54,201 nucleotides of DNA from Bacillota bacterium (lineage in GTDB: Bacteria > Bacillota > Sulfobacillia > Sulfobacillales > JAIMBI01), in NCBI GenBank assembly GCA_021846505.1, contig JAJZWV010000018.1, forward strand, positions 1 to 54,201, given 5' to 3'. Both the position numbers and the translations under genes were made by a program. Below, piece by piece: positions 24,774 through 33,203 of the stretch; the first letter of the stretch is position 1; each line of letters starts with the position of its first letter. The notes below the pieces were generated by a model, which was not told the origin of the DNA, searched no databases, and saw only the letters and a program-made list of their open reading frames with translations.

Positions 24774-26033
24774 TTAAGGGTCGAGGATAACGTCGGCCCC
24801 CAGCGCCGACAGCCGCTCGGCCCAGCGTTCGTAGCCGCGGGCCACATTGTCGGCGCCTAGAACCACCGTAGTGCCGCGGGCCGCCAGCCCCGCTACGATC
24901 AAGGCGGCCCCGGCGCGCAGGTCGGTCGCCTCCACCACGGCTCCGTCCAGTGGGGTCGGCCCATAAATCACTGCCATGCGGCCATCGGTCAGCACATTAG
25001 CCCCCATCCTGCGCATTTCCAGCGCGTGGCGCAGCCGATTTTCAAACACGGTCTCGACCAGGGTGCTGCAACCCGCCGCCTGAGTCATCAGCGCCAGCAT
25101 CAGCGGCTGCAGATCGGTGGGAAAGCCGGGGTGCGGCCCGGTGCGCAGCGACGCCGCCGCCAGGTCGCCTGAGGCCGACACCCGCATCCCCTCCGCTGAC
25201 GGCCGCACCTCCACGCCCATGTCGGTAAGTTTGCGCCAGAGCGGGGTGAGATGCTCGGGAATCACATGCGCTAAGGTGACGTCGCCCCCCGTCACGGCTG
25301 CGGCAATGGCCACTGTCCCCGCTTCGATCCGGTCCGGAATCAACTCATAGCATCCCCCGTGGAGTGGCAGCTGCCCCCGGATCCACACGCGATCGGTGCC
25401 CGCCCCATGCACCTCCGCCCCCATGGCATTCAGAAACTGCGCCAAATCCACCACCTCGGGCTCTCGCGCGGCGTTTTCGATTACGGTCTCGCCGGCAGCC
25501 ATCACTGCCGCCATCATCACGTTTTCCGTGGCGCCCACGCTGGGGAAGTCCAGGTATATGACCGCGCCGCGCAAGGAAGCGCCGCCCCCTTCGATGCGGC
25601 CGCCTGGCCGGTCGTCAAACCGCACCGACAGCGCGGCCAGGCCCTTCAAGTGCATGTCAATCGGGCGTGGGCCAATGTTGCAGCCGCCCGGGCGCGACAC
25701 CGTCACGCGGCCCAGCCGCCCCAGCAGTGGCCCCATGAGAAAGACCGACGCGCGCATAGCCCGCGTGTACTGCTCAGGCAGGACCGACGACAGCGGGCCG
25801 CTGGCATCAACAGTAACGCGACTGGGGCTGGCCGGCGCCACCCTCACTCCCAACTCGCGCAGCATCGCCAGCATGTGCTGGACGTCCGACAGGCCCAGCG
25901 GAACCCCCTTGAGGGTCACAGGGGCGGCCACCAGGGTGGTGGCCGCCAGAATGGGAAGCGCCGCATTTTTGGAGCCGGACACCTCAAACGCCCCCGCTAA
26001 GCGCCGCCCGCCGGCAACCACAAATTGTCCCAC
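24774..26033 (-). CDS. murA: UDP-GlcNAc enolpyruvyl transferase MurA
   Basis: First committed step of peptidoglycan synthesis: transfers enolpyruvate from PEP to UDP-GlcNAc. The 419-residue protein has GSKNAALPILAATTL at the start and the catalytic cysteine in RPGGCNIGPRPIDMHL. PEHLTPLWRKLTDMG and GPHPGFPTDLQPLMLAL lie further on. The active-site Cys rather than Asp predicts fosfomycin sensitivity, by analogy. The GTG at 26033 overlaps the murB 3' end by 37 bases. Placement after murB inside the cluster occurs in some Clostridia. Confidence 0.96.
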   Translation of the reverse strand: MGQFVVAGGRRLAGAFEVSGSKNAALPILAATTLVAAPVTLKGVPLGLSDVQHMLAMLRELGVRVAPASPSRVTVDASGPLSSVLPEQYTRAMRASVFLMGPLLGRLGRVTVSRPGGCNIGPRPIDMHLKGLAALSVRFDDRPGGRIEGGGASLRGAVIYLDFPSVGATENVMMAAVMAAGETVIENAAREPEVVDLAQFLNAMGAEVHGAGTDRVWIRGQLPLHGGCYELIPDRIEAGTVAIAAAVTGGDVTLAHVIPEHLTPLWRKLTDMGVEVRPSAEGMRVSASGDLAAASLRTGPHPGFPTDLQPLMLALMTQAAGCSTLVETVFENRLRHALEMRRMGANVLTDGRMAVIYGPTPLDGAVVEATDLRAGAALIVAGLAARGTTVVLGADNVARGYERWAERLSALGADVILDP

Positions 26034-26989
26034 GTTGTGCCGTCCTCTCCCTCCGGGGGGCCCACCCATCGCACCTCAGGAGTCAGTGCGACGCCGAACC
26101 GCTCTTGTACCGCCGCGCGCACCCGCCGCATCAGCGTCAGTACGTCGTCGGCGCTGGCCGTACCGTCATTCGCAATAAAGTTCGCGTGCAGCGTCGAGAC
26201 GCCGGCTCCTCCCACCTGCCACCCCTTAGCCCCCACCGCTTCAATCAGACGGGCGGCAAAGTCACCCGGAGGATTCTTGAACATGCTGCCGGCATTCTTC
26301 TCCCCCACCGGCTGGGTCGCCCGCCGGTGATCCATGTGGCGGCGCATGGCGTCCTGAATCGCGGCCGTGGAAGCGGACTCGAGGTGGAACCACGCGTCCA
26401 GCGCCACCCAGGGCTCCTGCTGCAGACGGCTCTCCCGGTACGCGTACTGCATCTCATCCGCTTGCAGCACCACCGCGCCGCGGCAGGGATCCCACACGCG
26501 CACCCGGCTGACCACGTCGGCCGTGCTGCGCCCATGGGCGCCAGCATTCATCGCCACCGCCCCGCCCACCGTGCCCGGAATGCTTACCGCAAACTCCAAC
26601 CCCGATAGACCGTGGCGCATAGCGGTGTGCGCCGCCTTCGCCAGCGAAACCCCCGCCCCGGCCGCCAGCAGGCCGCCCGGCTCGACCGCCACCTGGCGGT
26701 GCGCCCGAGCCAGCGACAGCACCAGGCCGGCAAAGCCGCGGTCGGACACCAGCAGGTTGGATCCCAGCCCCATCACCAGCACTGGAGCGCCCAGGTCGCG
26801 CGCCGCTTCCAGCACGGCCAGCGTCTCCTGGTCATCTTGCGGCTCCACAAAGCACTCGGCCGGGCCCCCAATCTTGAACGACGTGTGCCGGGCTAGCCGC
26901 TCGCCAGGGCGCGAACTTACCCCCAGCCTACTCACCGCCACGGCGATGGGTGCCAGCGAACCGGCGTCTGGGGTCAGAGGCTGGCTCAT
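25997..26989 (-). CDS. murB: UDP-N-acetylenolpyruvoylglucosamine reductase MurB
   Basis: FAD enzyme making UDP-MurNAc with NADPH. The 330-residue protein has an FAD-binding block TSFKIGGPAECFVEP and VMGLGSNLLVSDRGF. SIPGTVGGAVAMNAGAHG follows, and the proton-donor serine is in NAGSMFKNPPGDFAARLIE. It is of the type II class, lacking the extra loop. Its start overlaps the murG stop, and its end overlaps murA. Confidence 0.96.
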   Translation of the reverse strand: MSQPLTPDAGSLAPIAVAVSRLGVSSRPGERLARHTSFKIGGPAECFVEPQDDQETLAVLEAARDLGAPVLVMGLGSNLLVSDRGFAGLVLSLARAHRQVAVEPGGLLAAGAGVSLAKAAHTAMRHGLSGLEFAVSIPGTVGGAVAMNAGAHGRSTADVVSRVRVWDPCRGAVVLQADEMQYAYRESRLQQEPWVALDAWFHLESASTAAIQDAMRRHMDHRRATQPVGEKNAGSMFKNPPGDFAARLIEAVGAKGWQVGGAGVSTLHANFIANDGTASADDVLTLMRRVRAAVQERFGVALTPEVRWVGPPEGEDGTTWDNLWLPAGGA

Positions 26990-28116
26990 CCGCGCCCCCC
27001 CCGGGCCGCGGCCTCACGGACCGCCGCAGCAATGCGGTCCAGGGCCGCCGCGTGGTGCATTTCGTGGGCACGCCCCCCCATGGTGCGCCGCGCTCGCTCA
27101 TCATCCATGAGCGCCGCCACGACCGCCGGTCCGGTGCGGGATGCCTCCGACTCCGGCACAATCAGCGCGGCGCCGCGCTCCGACCACGCTGCGGCATTTT
27201 TCTCTTGATGATGCTCAGAGACATGCGGGGATGGCACCAGCACCAGGGGCAGCGCCCGCGCGGCCGCCTCCGCCAGGGTGCCCGCTCCGGCACGGCCCAC
27301 CACCACGTCCGCCGCAGCCAGCACCACGTCCAGGTCATACAGATAAGGCGTCACCCGCAGCCGATCCGAAGCATCCCGGTCCAGACCCGCCACCGCCGCG
27401 TCAAAGCGCCGCGGCCCAGTGGCCCACACCACCGACCAGTTGGGCTGTGCCAGCGCCAGCGGCCACAGCCCGCGCATCAGCGCATTCACCGCCGGCGCCC
27501 CCTGGCTGCCCCCCGTGGCCGCCACCACCACCCACTCCACGGACAGGCCCAGCTGCCGCCGGGCCTCTTCGCGCTGCGCTTCCGCCACCGAGGGCCGCAC
27601 CGGATATCCCGAGACGCGCACGGGGATTCCGTCCGGCAAGTGCCGGGCGGTTTCGGCGTACGTGGTCAGCACCAGCTGGGCGCGCCGGGCCAGCAGGCGG
27701 TTTGTGAGGCCCGGCCACACATTCTGCTCATGCACCAGCAGCGGAATCTTGAGCCACGACGCGGCCAGGCCGACCGGCCCGGTCACGTATCCCCCGGTAG
27801 TCAGCACCACATCGGGTCGGACGCGAGACAGCAGGCGCCAGGCATCCCAGGTGCCGCGGCCGGTGTGCCACGCGCCCATCACCTTAGCCACCAGCCCAGG
27901 CTTCAGCCACGCGGCCGCGTGAATGGGCGCAAACGGCACGCCGGCCCGCGGCACCAAATCCGCCTCGAGCCCGGACGCGACTCCAAGGTAAGTCACCTCC
28001 GCGGGGGAGGGCCCCTCCTGGAGGCGCGCCGCCACCGCCAGCGCCGGGTAGACGTGGCCGCCGCTGCCGCCTCCCGAGAGCGCGACGCGGATTGGGCGCC
28101 CGGCCACTGTCGACAT
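26986..28116 (-). CDS. murG: Lipid II synthase (GlcNAc transferase) MurG
   Basis: Peripheral membrane glycosyltransferase that adds GlcNAc to lipid I. The 376-residue GT-B protein shows the G-loops LSGGGSGGHVYPALAVA and TTGGYVTGPVG, then HEQNVWPGLTNRLLA. The UDP-GlcNAc site follows with TGGSQGAPAVN and GRAGAGTLAEAAARALP. The ATG at 28116 has GGGGAAG upstream and is preferred to a longer frame with an unlikely charged leader. It overlaps murB by four bases. Confidence 0.96.
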   Translation of the reverse strand: MSTVAGRPIRVALSGGGSGGHVYPALAVAARLQEGPSPAEVTYLGVASGLEADLVPRAGVPFAPIHAAAWLKPGLVAKVMGAWHTGRGTWDAWRLLSRVRPDVVLTTGGYVTGPVGLAASWLKIPLLVHEQNVWPGLTNRLLARRAQLVLTTYAETARHLPDGIPVRVSGYPVRPSVAEAQREEARRQLGLSVEWVVVAATGGSQGAPAVNALMRGLWPLALAQPNWSVVWATGPRRFDAAVAGLDRDASDRLRVTPYLYDLDVVLAAADVVVGRAGAGTLAEAAARALPLVLVPSPHVSEHHQEKNAAAWSERGAALIVPESEASRTGPAVVAALMDDERARRTMGGRAHEMHHAAALDRIAAAVREAAARGGRG

Positions 28117-28201
28117 GGCTTCCCCGCTCACCTCGCCCTCACGTACTTCGCCACGATCCCAGCGCCAGACTCTGCATACGCGACCGGACATTGGCTGCTG
28201 C

Positions 28202-29350
28202 TTACGTGGTGTGCCGGCTGATGTTCAGCAAAATTCCAATGTCCACCAGGCTCAGCAGCAGCGACGAGCCTCCATAGCTGATGAACGGCAGCGTGATGCC
28301 CGTGACCGGCAGCGTGGCGGTCACCACCCCGAGGTTAATGGCGGCCTGGCCCACAATCAGGGTGGTGAGGCCCAGCGCCATCAGCGCAGAAAACGTGTCC
28401 GGCGCTTTCATAGCGATCCGGTAGCCCCGCCAAGCCACGACGGCAAACAAGCCGATGACCAGGCACGCCCCAATCAGTCCCAACTCCTCGCCGATGATGG
28501 CGAAGATAAAGTCCGTGTAATCCTCCGGCAAGTATCCGAATGCTTGCAGTGAGTGCCCCAGCCCGACGCCCAAAATGCCGCCGGATCCCAGCGCCAACAG
28601 CCCCTGAATGGTATGAAAGCCCGTGCTGAGCGGGTGCTTCCACGGGTCCAAAAACGCCAGCACCCTCTGGCGGCGATAGGCTTTCCCCAAAGCCGCCCAT
28701 GCCAGTGTCGGCACGGTCACCGCCGCCAATCCGGCCATGTGCCGCCCCCGAATGCCAGCGGCGAACAGCATAACCGCGAACGTAGAACCCACCACCACGG
28801 TGGTCCCGAGGTCGGGCTCGGCCAGAATCAGCACCAACACGACGGATGCCAGCGCCACGTGCGGCACCACGCCGTGCCAAAAGTCCTGAATCCGGTCCTG
28901 GTGCTTGGACAAGAGCCAGGCAAACAGCACCACCATAGCCAGCTTGGCCAACTCCGACGGCTGCACCGCCAACGGGCCCACTTTAACCCACCGCCGAGCC
29001 CCATTGATATCCAGACCGACGTGGGGCACCAGCACCGCCAACAGCGCCGCCACGCTGGCGCCGTAGAGCCACATGCCGTACTTGGACCACTTCCAATAGG
29101 GGAAGCGCCCCACCAGCACCAGGGCCACTAGGCCGAGCAAGATCCACAGCATCTGCCGCTCGAAGAAGTAATAGGGGCTTTGGTGCTGGGCCAGCGCTTC
29201 GGACGCGCTCGCGGACAGCACCATCACCCCGCCGACCACCAGCAGCGCCAGCACGGCGCCGAGCAGAATGTAGTCCGGCTCGCCCCGCACCACGCTGGCC
29301 GCAGGGCGGCGCATCGGATGGCCCGGGGTGGGTGTGGATCGCGTCGTCAT
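28202..29350 (-). CDS. ftsW: SEDS glycosyltransferase FtsW/SpoVE
   Basis: Polymerises lipid II with its partner class B PBP at the septum. The 382-residue protein has about ten hydrophobic segments. SEDS motifs include NGARRWVKVGPLAVQPSELAK, split across the large loop, and PEDYTDFIFAIIGEELGLIG with LPFISYGGSSLLLSL. The ATG at 29350 lies seven bases after the mraY stop, leaving no room for murD. In Bacillus this slot is spoVE. Whether it serves vegetative division, spore cortex or both cannot be told. Confidence 0.94.
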   Translation of the reverse strand: MTTRSTPTPGHPMRRPAASVVRGEPDYILLGAVLALLVVGGVMVLSASASEALAQHQSPYYFFERQMLWILLGLVALVLVGRFPYWKWSKYGMWLYGASVAALLAVLVPHVGLDINGARRWVKVGPLAVQPSELAKLAMVVLFAWLLSKHQDRIQDFWHGVVPHVALASVVLVLILAEPDLGTTVVVGSTFAVMLFAAGIRGRHMAGLAAVTVPTLAWAALGKAYRRQRVLAFLDPWKHPLSTGFHTIQGLLALGSGGILGVGLGHSLQAFGYLPEDYTDFIFAIIGEELGLIGACLVIGLFAVVAWRGYRIAMKAPDTFSALMALGLTTLIVGQAAINLGVVTATLPVTGITLPFISYGGSSLLLSLVDIGILLNISRHTT

Positions 29351-29357
29351 GGCCCGA

Positions 29358-30293
29358 TCATACCCACGCCAACACCGCAAAGGCTAGGGCCGCCAGCCAA
29401 AATGTCCCCACCACGCGCTCTTCGGACCATCCCTCCAATTCAAAATGATGGTGCAGGGGCGACATCCGAAACACGCGCCGCCCGGTGAGCCGGAAGCTCA
29501 CCACCTGGATAATGACCGACAGCGTTTCCAACACAAACACACCCCCGACGACTGGCAGCAGCAGCGGCGCATGGGTGGCAATCGCCAGCGCTCCGAGCGC
29601 GGCCCCCAGCGCCATGGACCCCGTGTCCCCCATGATGACGCGGGCAGGATAGAGGTTATACCGCAGAAAGCCCACCACCGACGCGGCCAGCACCAGCGCG
29701 TAGGAAGACGAAGCGGCCCTTCCACGCGCGGCGGCGAACAGCGCAAAGAAGCCCAGCGCCACCACGGAGGTGCCGCCTGCCAAGCCATCGAGCCCATCCG
29801 TCTCGTTGACGGCGTTCGCGGCACCGACCAACACCAAGAGGCCCAGGGGATAGTACCAGCCGCCGGGGGAGACGGCGCCCCCCCACGGAAGCGGCCAGAG
29901 CCCCGCCGCGCCCAGGCGCTGGCCTGCAAACCACAGAAACAAGGCCGACCACACGAGCTGCACTAAAAGCTTTTCGCGCGCCCGCAGGCCCAGCGCGCGG
30001 CGGCGCACGACTTTGACGTAGTCGTCCCAAAATCCCAGTGCCGCGAATCCCAGCGTGAACACCACCAGCGCCCACACCGTGGCTGAGGCGCGAAAGACCA
30101 CCAAACTCACGGCCGCCGCGGGCAGGAGAAAAATCAGGCCGCCCATCGTCGGGGTCCCCTGCTTCGCCAGGTGCGTGGCCGGCCCCGTGGCGCGAATGGT
30201 CTGCCCTGCGCCGAGCCGCTTCAGCGCGGGCACCAGCACGGCGCCCAGCGCCAGTGCCAGCGCCAGCGCCGCCAGCGCTGCCCCGGGACTCAT
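29358..30293 (-). CDS. mraY: Phospho-MurNAc-pentapeptide transferase MraY
   Basis: Makes lipid I from UDP-MurNAc-pentapeptide and undecaprenyl phosphate. The 311-residue protein has about ten membrane segments and the catalytic Asp/His motifs GFWDDYVKVVRRR, TDGLDGLAGG, MGDTGSMALG and SPLHHHFELEGWSEERVV. The usual NLTDGLDG reads NETDGLDG, an unusual substitution next to the catalytic region. The start overlaps the murF stop (ATGA). Confidence 0.95.
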   Translation of the reverse strand: MSPGAALAALALALALGAVLVPALKRLGAGQTIRATGPATHLAKQGTPTMGGLIFLLPAAAVSLVVFRASATVWALVVFTLGFAALGFWDDYVKVVRRRALGLRAREKLLVQLVWSALFLWFAGQRLGAAGLWPLPWGGAVSPGGWYYPLGLLVLVGAANAVNETDGLDGLAGGTSVVALGFFALFAAARGRAASSSYALVLAASVVGFLRYNLYPARVIMGDTGSMALGAALGALAIATHAPLLLPVVGGVFVLETLSVIIQVVSFRLTGRRVFRMSPLHHHFELEGWSEERVVGTFWLAALAFAVLAWV

Positions 30294-31645
30294 GCTGGAT
30301 CCTCCATCAGCCGCGCGGCCAGGCGGTCCAGGCCCACCGCACGGCTCGCCTTTAGGTACACCGCGTCCCCTGCGGCCAGCGCCCGTGGCAGGGCCTCGGC
30401 CAACTCCGCCACCGTGTCAAACATCTCGGCGGCCGCCCCGGCGCCCCGGGCCGCTTCCGCGACCCAGCGTCCGCGCCGGCCCAGCCCCCATACGACATCC
30501 GCACAGCGCGCCGCCGTGGCGCCCACCTCCCGATGCAATCTCTCTTCCTCCGGACCCAGTTCCAGCATGTCCCCGATCACCGCGATGCGGTGCCCCCCTT
30601 CGGCGCCCAGCACCGCGAGCCCCGCCAGCGCGGAGGCCGGACTGGCGTTGTAGGTGTCATCCAAAATGGTGATGCCCCGCACCACCCGCCGCCGGAAGTG
30701 ACTGTCATCGCTGCTGGAGTGCGACAGCCCCTCGGCCACCGCTTGGAGCGAGAGCCCCAAGGCCCATCCCACAGCCGCCGCCGCGCCGGCGTTGGCCGCG
30801 TGATGCACGCCGTCCCAGGCCATGCGGACTGGCGCGGCGTCGGCGCCCATGCGCAGCTGAAAGCTCACCGCACCCGGCTCTGCCCGCACGTCCTCCACCC
30901 CTACCTCGGCATCAGACGTGCCGAACCACACGATGCGGGCCCGCACGCGATCCGCCAAGGCGGCCACGCGCGGATCGGCCCGGTTCAGCACCGCCACGCC
31001 GCCGGGAGCCAAGCCCGCCAAAATCTCCGCCTTCGCTTCCGCCACCGCTTCGATGCTCCCCAGCTGGCCGACATGCGCGTAGCCAATATTGGTGACCACC
31101 GCCACCTCGGGGGGCGCAATGGCCGTGAGCCGCCTGATTTCCCCCGGACCGCGCATCGCCATTTCCGCCACAAACCAATCCAAGGGCACCGGCTGCTCGA
31201 CCAGCGCCATCGGCAGGCCAATAGCCGTGTTGAGGTTGCCGGGGGTGGCCCCCACGCGGAAGGCGCGGCGCAGGACGGCGTGCACCAGCGATCGGGTGGT
31301 CGACTTACCCACGCTTCCCGTGATGCCCACGACGCGCGCGCCGCACTGCTCCAAGGCCCAGCGCCCGACCTGCCCCAGGGCGCCAAGTGGGTCCCCATGG
31401 ACCCACACCCGGGCCGGGTCCACCTCGGGGGGCAGCGGCCCCGCCATGAGGACGGCAGCACCCGCTCCCAGCGCCGCCGGCACAAAGTGGCGGCCGTGCG
31501 TCCGTGTGCCCGGCAGCGCGACAAACAGGGAGTCCGGGCCGGCCTGGCGGCTGTCCACCACGACGCGGCCAAATCGCGCCTCCTGCGCCGCCGAGCCCAG
31601 CACGCCGCCGGCCCGGGCAGCGGCCTCCCGCACCGAAAGCTTCAT
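30290..31645 (-). CDS. murF: UDP-MurNAc-tripeptide D-Ala-D-Ala ligase MurF
   Basis: Adds D-Ala-D-Ala to the precursor. The 451-residue Mur ligase has the P-loop GITGSVGKSTTRSL (usually GKTTT), then NLNTAIGLPMALVE and NIGYAHVGQLGS. LDDTYNASPASALAGL and GDMLELGPEEERLHREVG follow. It is coupled to murE upstream and mraY downstream by short overlaps. Confidence 0.95.
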   Translation of the reverse strand: MKLSVREAAARAGGVLGSAAQEARFGRVVVDSRQAGPDSLFVALPGTRTHGRHFVPAALGAGAAVLMAGPLPPEVDPARVWVHGDPLGALGQVGRWALEQCGARVVGITGSVGKSTTRSLVHAVLRRAFRVGATPGNLNTAIGLPMALVEQPVPLDWFVAEMAMRGPGEIRRLTAIAPPEVAVVTNIGYAHVGQLGSIEAVAEAKAEILAGLAPGGVAVLNRADPRVAALADRVRARIVWFGTSDAEVGVEDVRAEPGAVSFQLRMGADAAPVRMAWDGVHHAANAGAAAAVGWALGLSLQAVAEGLSHSSSDDSHFRRRVVRGITILDDTYNASPASALAGLAVLGAEGGHRIAVIGDMLELGPEEERLHREVGATAARCADVVWGLGRRGRWVAEAARGAGAAAEMFDTVAELAEALPRALAAGDAVYLKASRAVGLDRLAARLMEDPA

Positions 31646-33159
31646 GGCTGGTAGCCCAAGCTGGCGAGCGCGTCCCGCGCCACCTGGCGGTCGTCGAATC
31701 GCACCACGCGATCAGCAAACACTTGGAACGCCTCATGGCCCTTGCCCAAAATCATGACCACATCGCCCGGCTTGGCTGCCCGGCACGCCTCATAGATGGC
31801 TTGCCGGCGATCCACAATGAGCGTCGGCTGGCCCCCCGCCTGCGCCACCCCCGCGGCCACATCCTGTAGGATCGCTGCGGGATCCTCGCCGCGGGGGTTG
31901 TCCGACGTGATGATGGGCCATTCGGCCAGCCGCCCGACCACTTCACCCATCAGCGGCCGCTTCGACCGATCCCGGTCTCCGCCAGCGCCAAACACCGCCA
32001 CGAGGCGGCCGGCGGTGAGCTCGCGCGCCGTGCTGAGCACATTCATCAATCCGTCCGGACTGTGGGCGTAATCCACCACCACCGAGAAAGGCTGGCCCTG
32101 GTCAATGCGCTCAAAGCGCCCTGGCACGCCGGGCACCGACGCCAGTGCCTCCACCATGCGATCCAGGGGCACGCCCGCGAGCCGGCCCACAGCCAGCGCC
32201 GCCAGGGTGTTGGACACATTGAAGCGTCCGCCGAGCGGCACCGCCACGGGAGTCGGATTCTCGTCCGCCAGCCGCAGCATGAAGCGGCTGCCCCAGGTGC
32301 CAATCTCCACGGCCTCGGCCCGCACGTCGGCGGACGGTGCAAAGCCATAGCTCAGAATGGGCACCGTGGTCAGCCCCACCAGCCGCCCAGCCCAAGGGTC
32401 ATCCGCATTCAGCACAGCCCGCTGTGGGCCCTTGGACACTCGGTGGCCCAGCCCCTCGAACAGCAGTGCCTTCGCCGCAAAGTATTCTTCCATGTCCTGA
32501 TGAAAGTCCAAGTGGTCCTGCGTCAAGTTGGTAAATACTCCGACATCATACTGAACCCCTTCCACCCGGTGGAGAGCCAGCGAGTGAGACGACACCTCCA
32601 TTGCCACCGCTTGCTCCCCGGCCTCCACCATGTACCGGAGCGTCGCCTGCAAATCTGGCGCTTCCGGCGTGGTTCGCTCCGACGGCAGTGTCTCGGATCC
32701 CACCATGGTATAAACCGTTCCAATCACGCCACATCGGATGCCGCCGGCCAACAGCACTCGGCGAATTAAATGCGTGGAGGTGGTTTTCCCGTTGGTCCCC
32801 GTGACGCCCACCATCCACAGCTGGCGGCTGGGGTCGGCAAACAGCTCACGCGCTGCGTGGGCAATGCCGATGCGCGAGTGGGGCACCACCAGGGCGGGGC
32901 AGCCCTGCGGCACCACGTCCACCCGCTCCACCAGCAGCGCCGCCGCGCCGCGCGCGCGCGCCTCCGCGATGTACCGATGGCCATCGGTCCTGAAGCCGGG
33001 AATGGCGCAAAACAAATCTCCCGGCTCCACCAGCCGGCTGTCGTACGTAATCCCGGTCACCGTTGCAGTCCCGCGGACGCGTGCGCCCACTGCTTGGCCT
33101 AGCTGCGCCAAATCCATCGGGGTCGGGTGCCAGAGCCGCCCGCCGTGCTTGGGTGTCAT
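31642..33159 (-). CDS. murE: UDP-MurNAc-L-Ala-D-Glu:meso-DAP ligase MurE
   Basis: Adds the third amino acid of the stem peptide. The 505-residue protein has VTGTNGKTTSTHLIRRVL as ATP site, MEVSSHSLALHRV, FTNLTQDHLDFH and the specificity motif SDNPRGEDP. DNPR indicates meso-diaminopimelate rather than lysine. The ATG at 33159 has a weak GAGG upstream; an internal ATG at 33117 is an alternative. Overlaps murF by four bases. Confidence 0.96.
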   Translation of the reverse strand: MTPKHGGRLWHPTPMDLAQLGQAVGARVRGTATVTGITYDSRLVEPGDLFCAIPGFRTDGHRYIAEARARGAAALLVERVDVVPQGCPALVVPHSRIGIAHAARELFADPSRQLWMVGVTGTNGKTTSTHLIRRVLLAGGIRCGVIGTVYTMVGSETLPSERTTPEAPDLQATLRYMVEAGEQAVAMEVSSHSLALHRVEGVQYDVGVFTNLTQDHLDFHQDMEEYFAAKALLFEGLGHRVSKGPQRAVLNADDPWAGRLVGLTTVPILSYGFAPSADVRAEAVEIGTWGSRFMLRLADENPTPVAVPLGGRFNVSNTLAALAVGRLAGVPLDRMVEALASVPGVPGRFERIDQGQPFSVVVDYAHSPDGLMNVLSTARELTAGRLVAVFGAGGDRDRSKRPLMGEVVGRLAEWPIITSDNPRGEDPAAILQDVAAGVAQAGGQPTLIVDRRQAIYEACRAAKPGDVVMILGKGHEAFQVFADRVVRFDDRQVARDALASLGYQP

Positions 33160-33203
33160 TCGCGCATTAGCCTCACTTTTTCACCTCGCCGCGAGGGCAA
33201 CCA

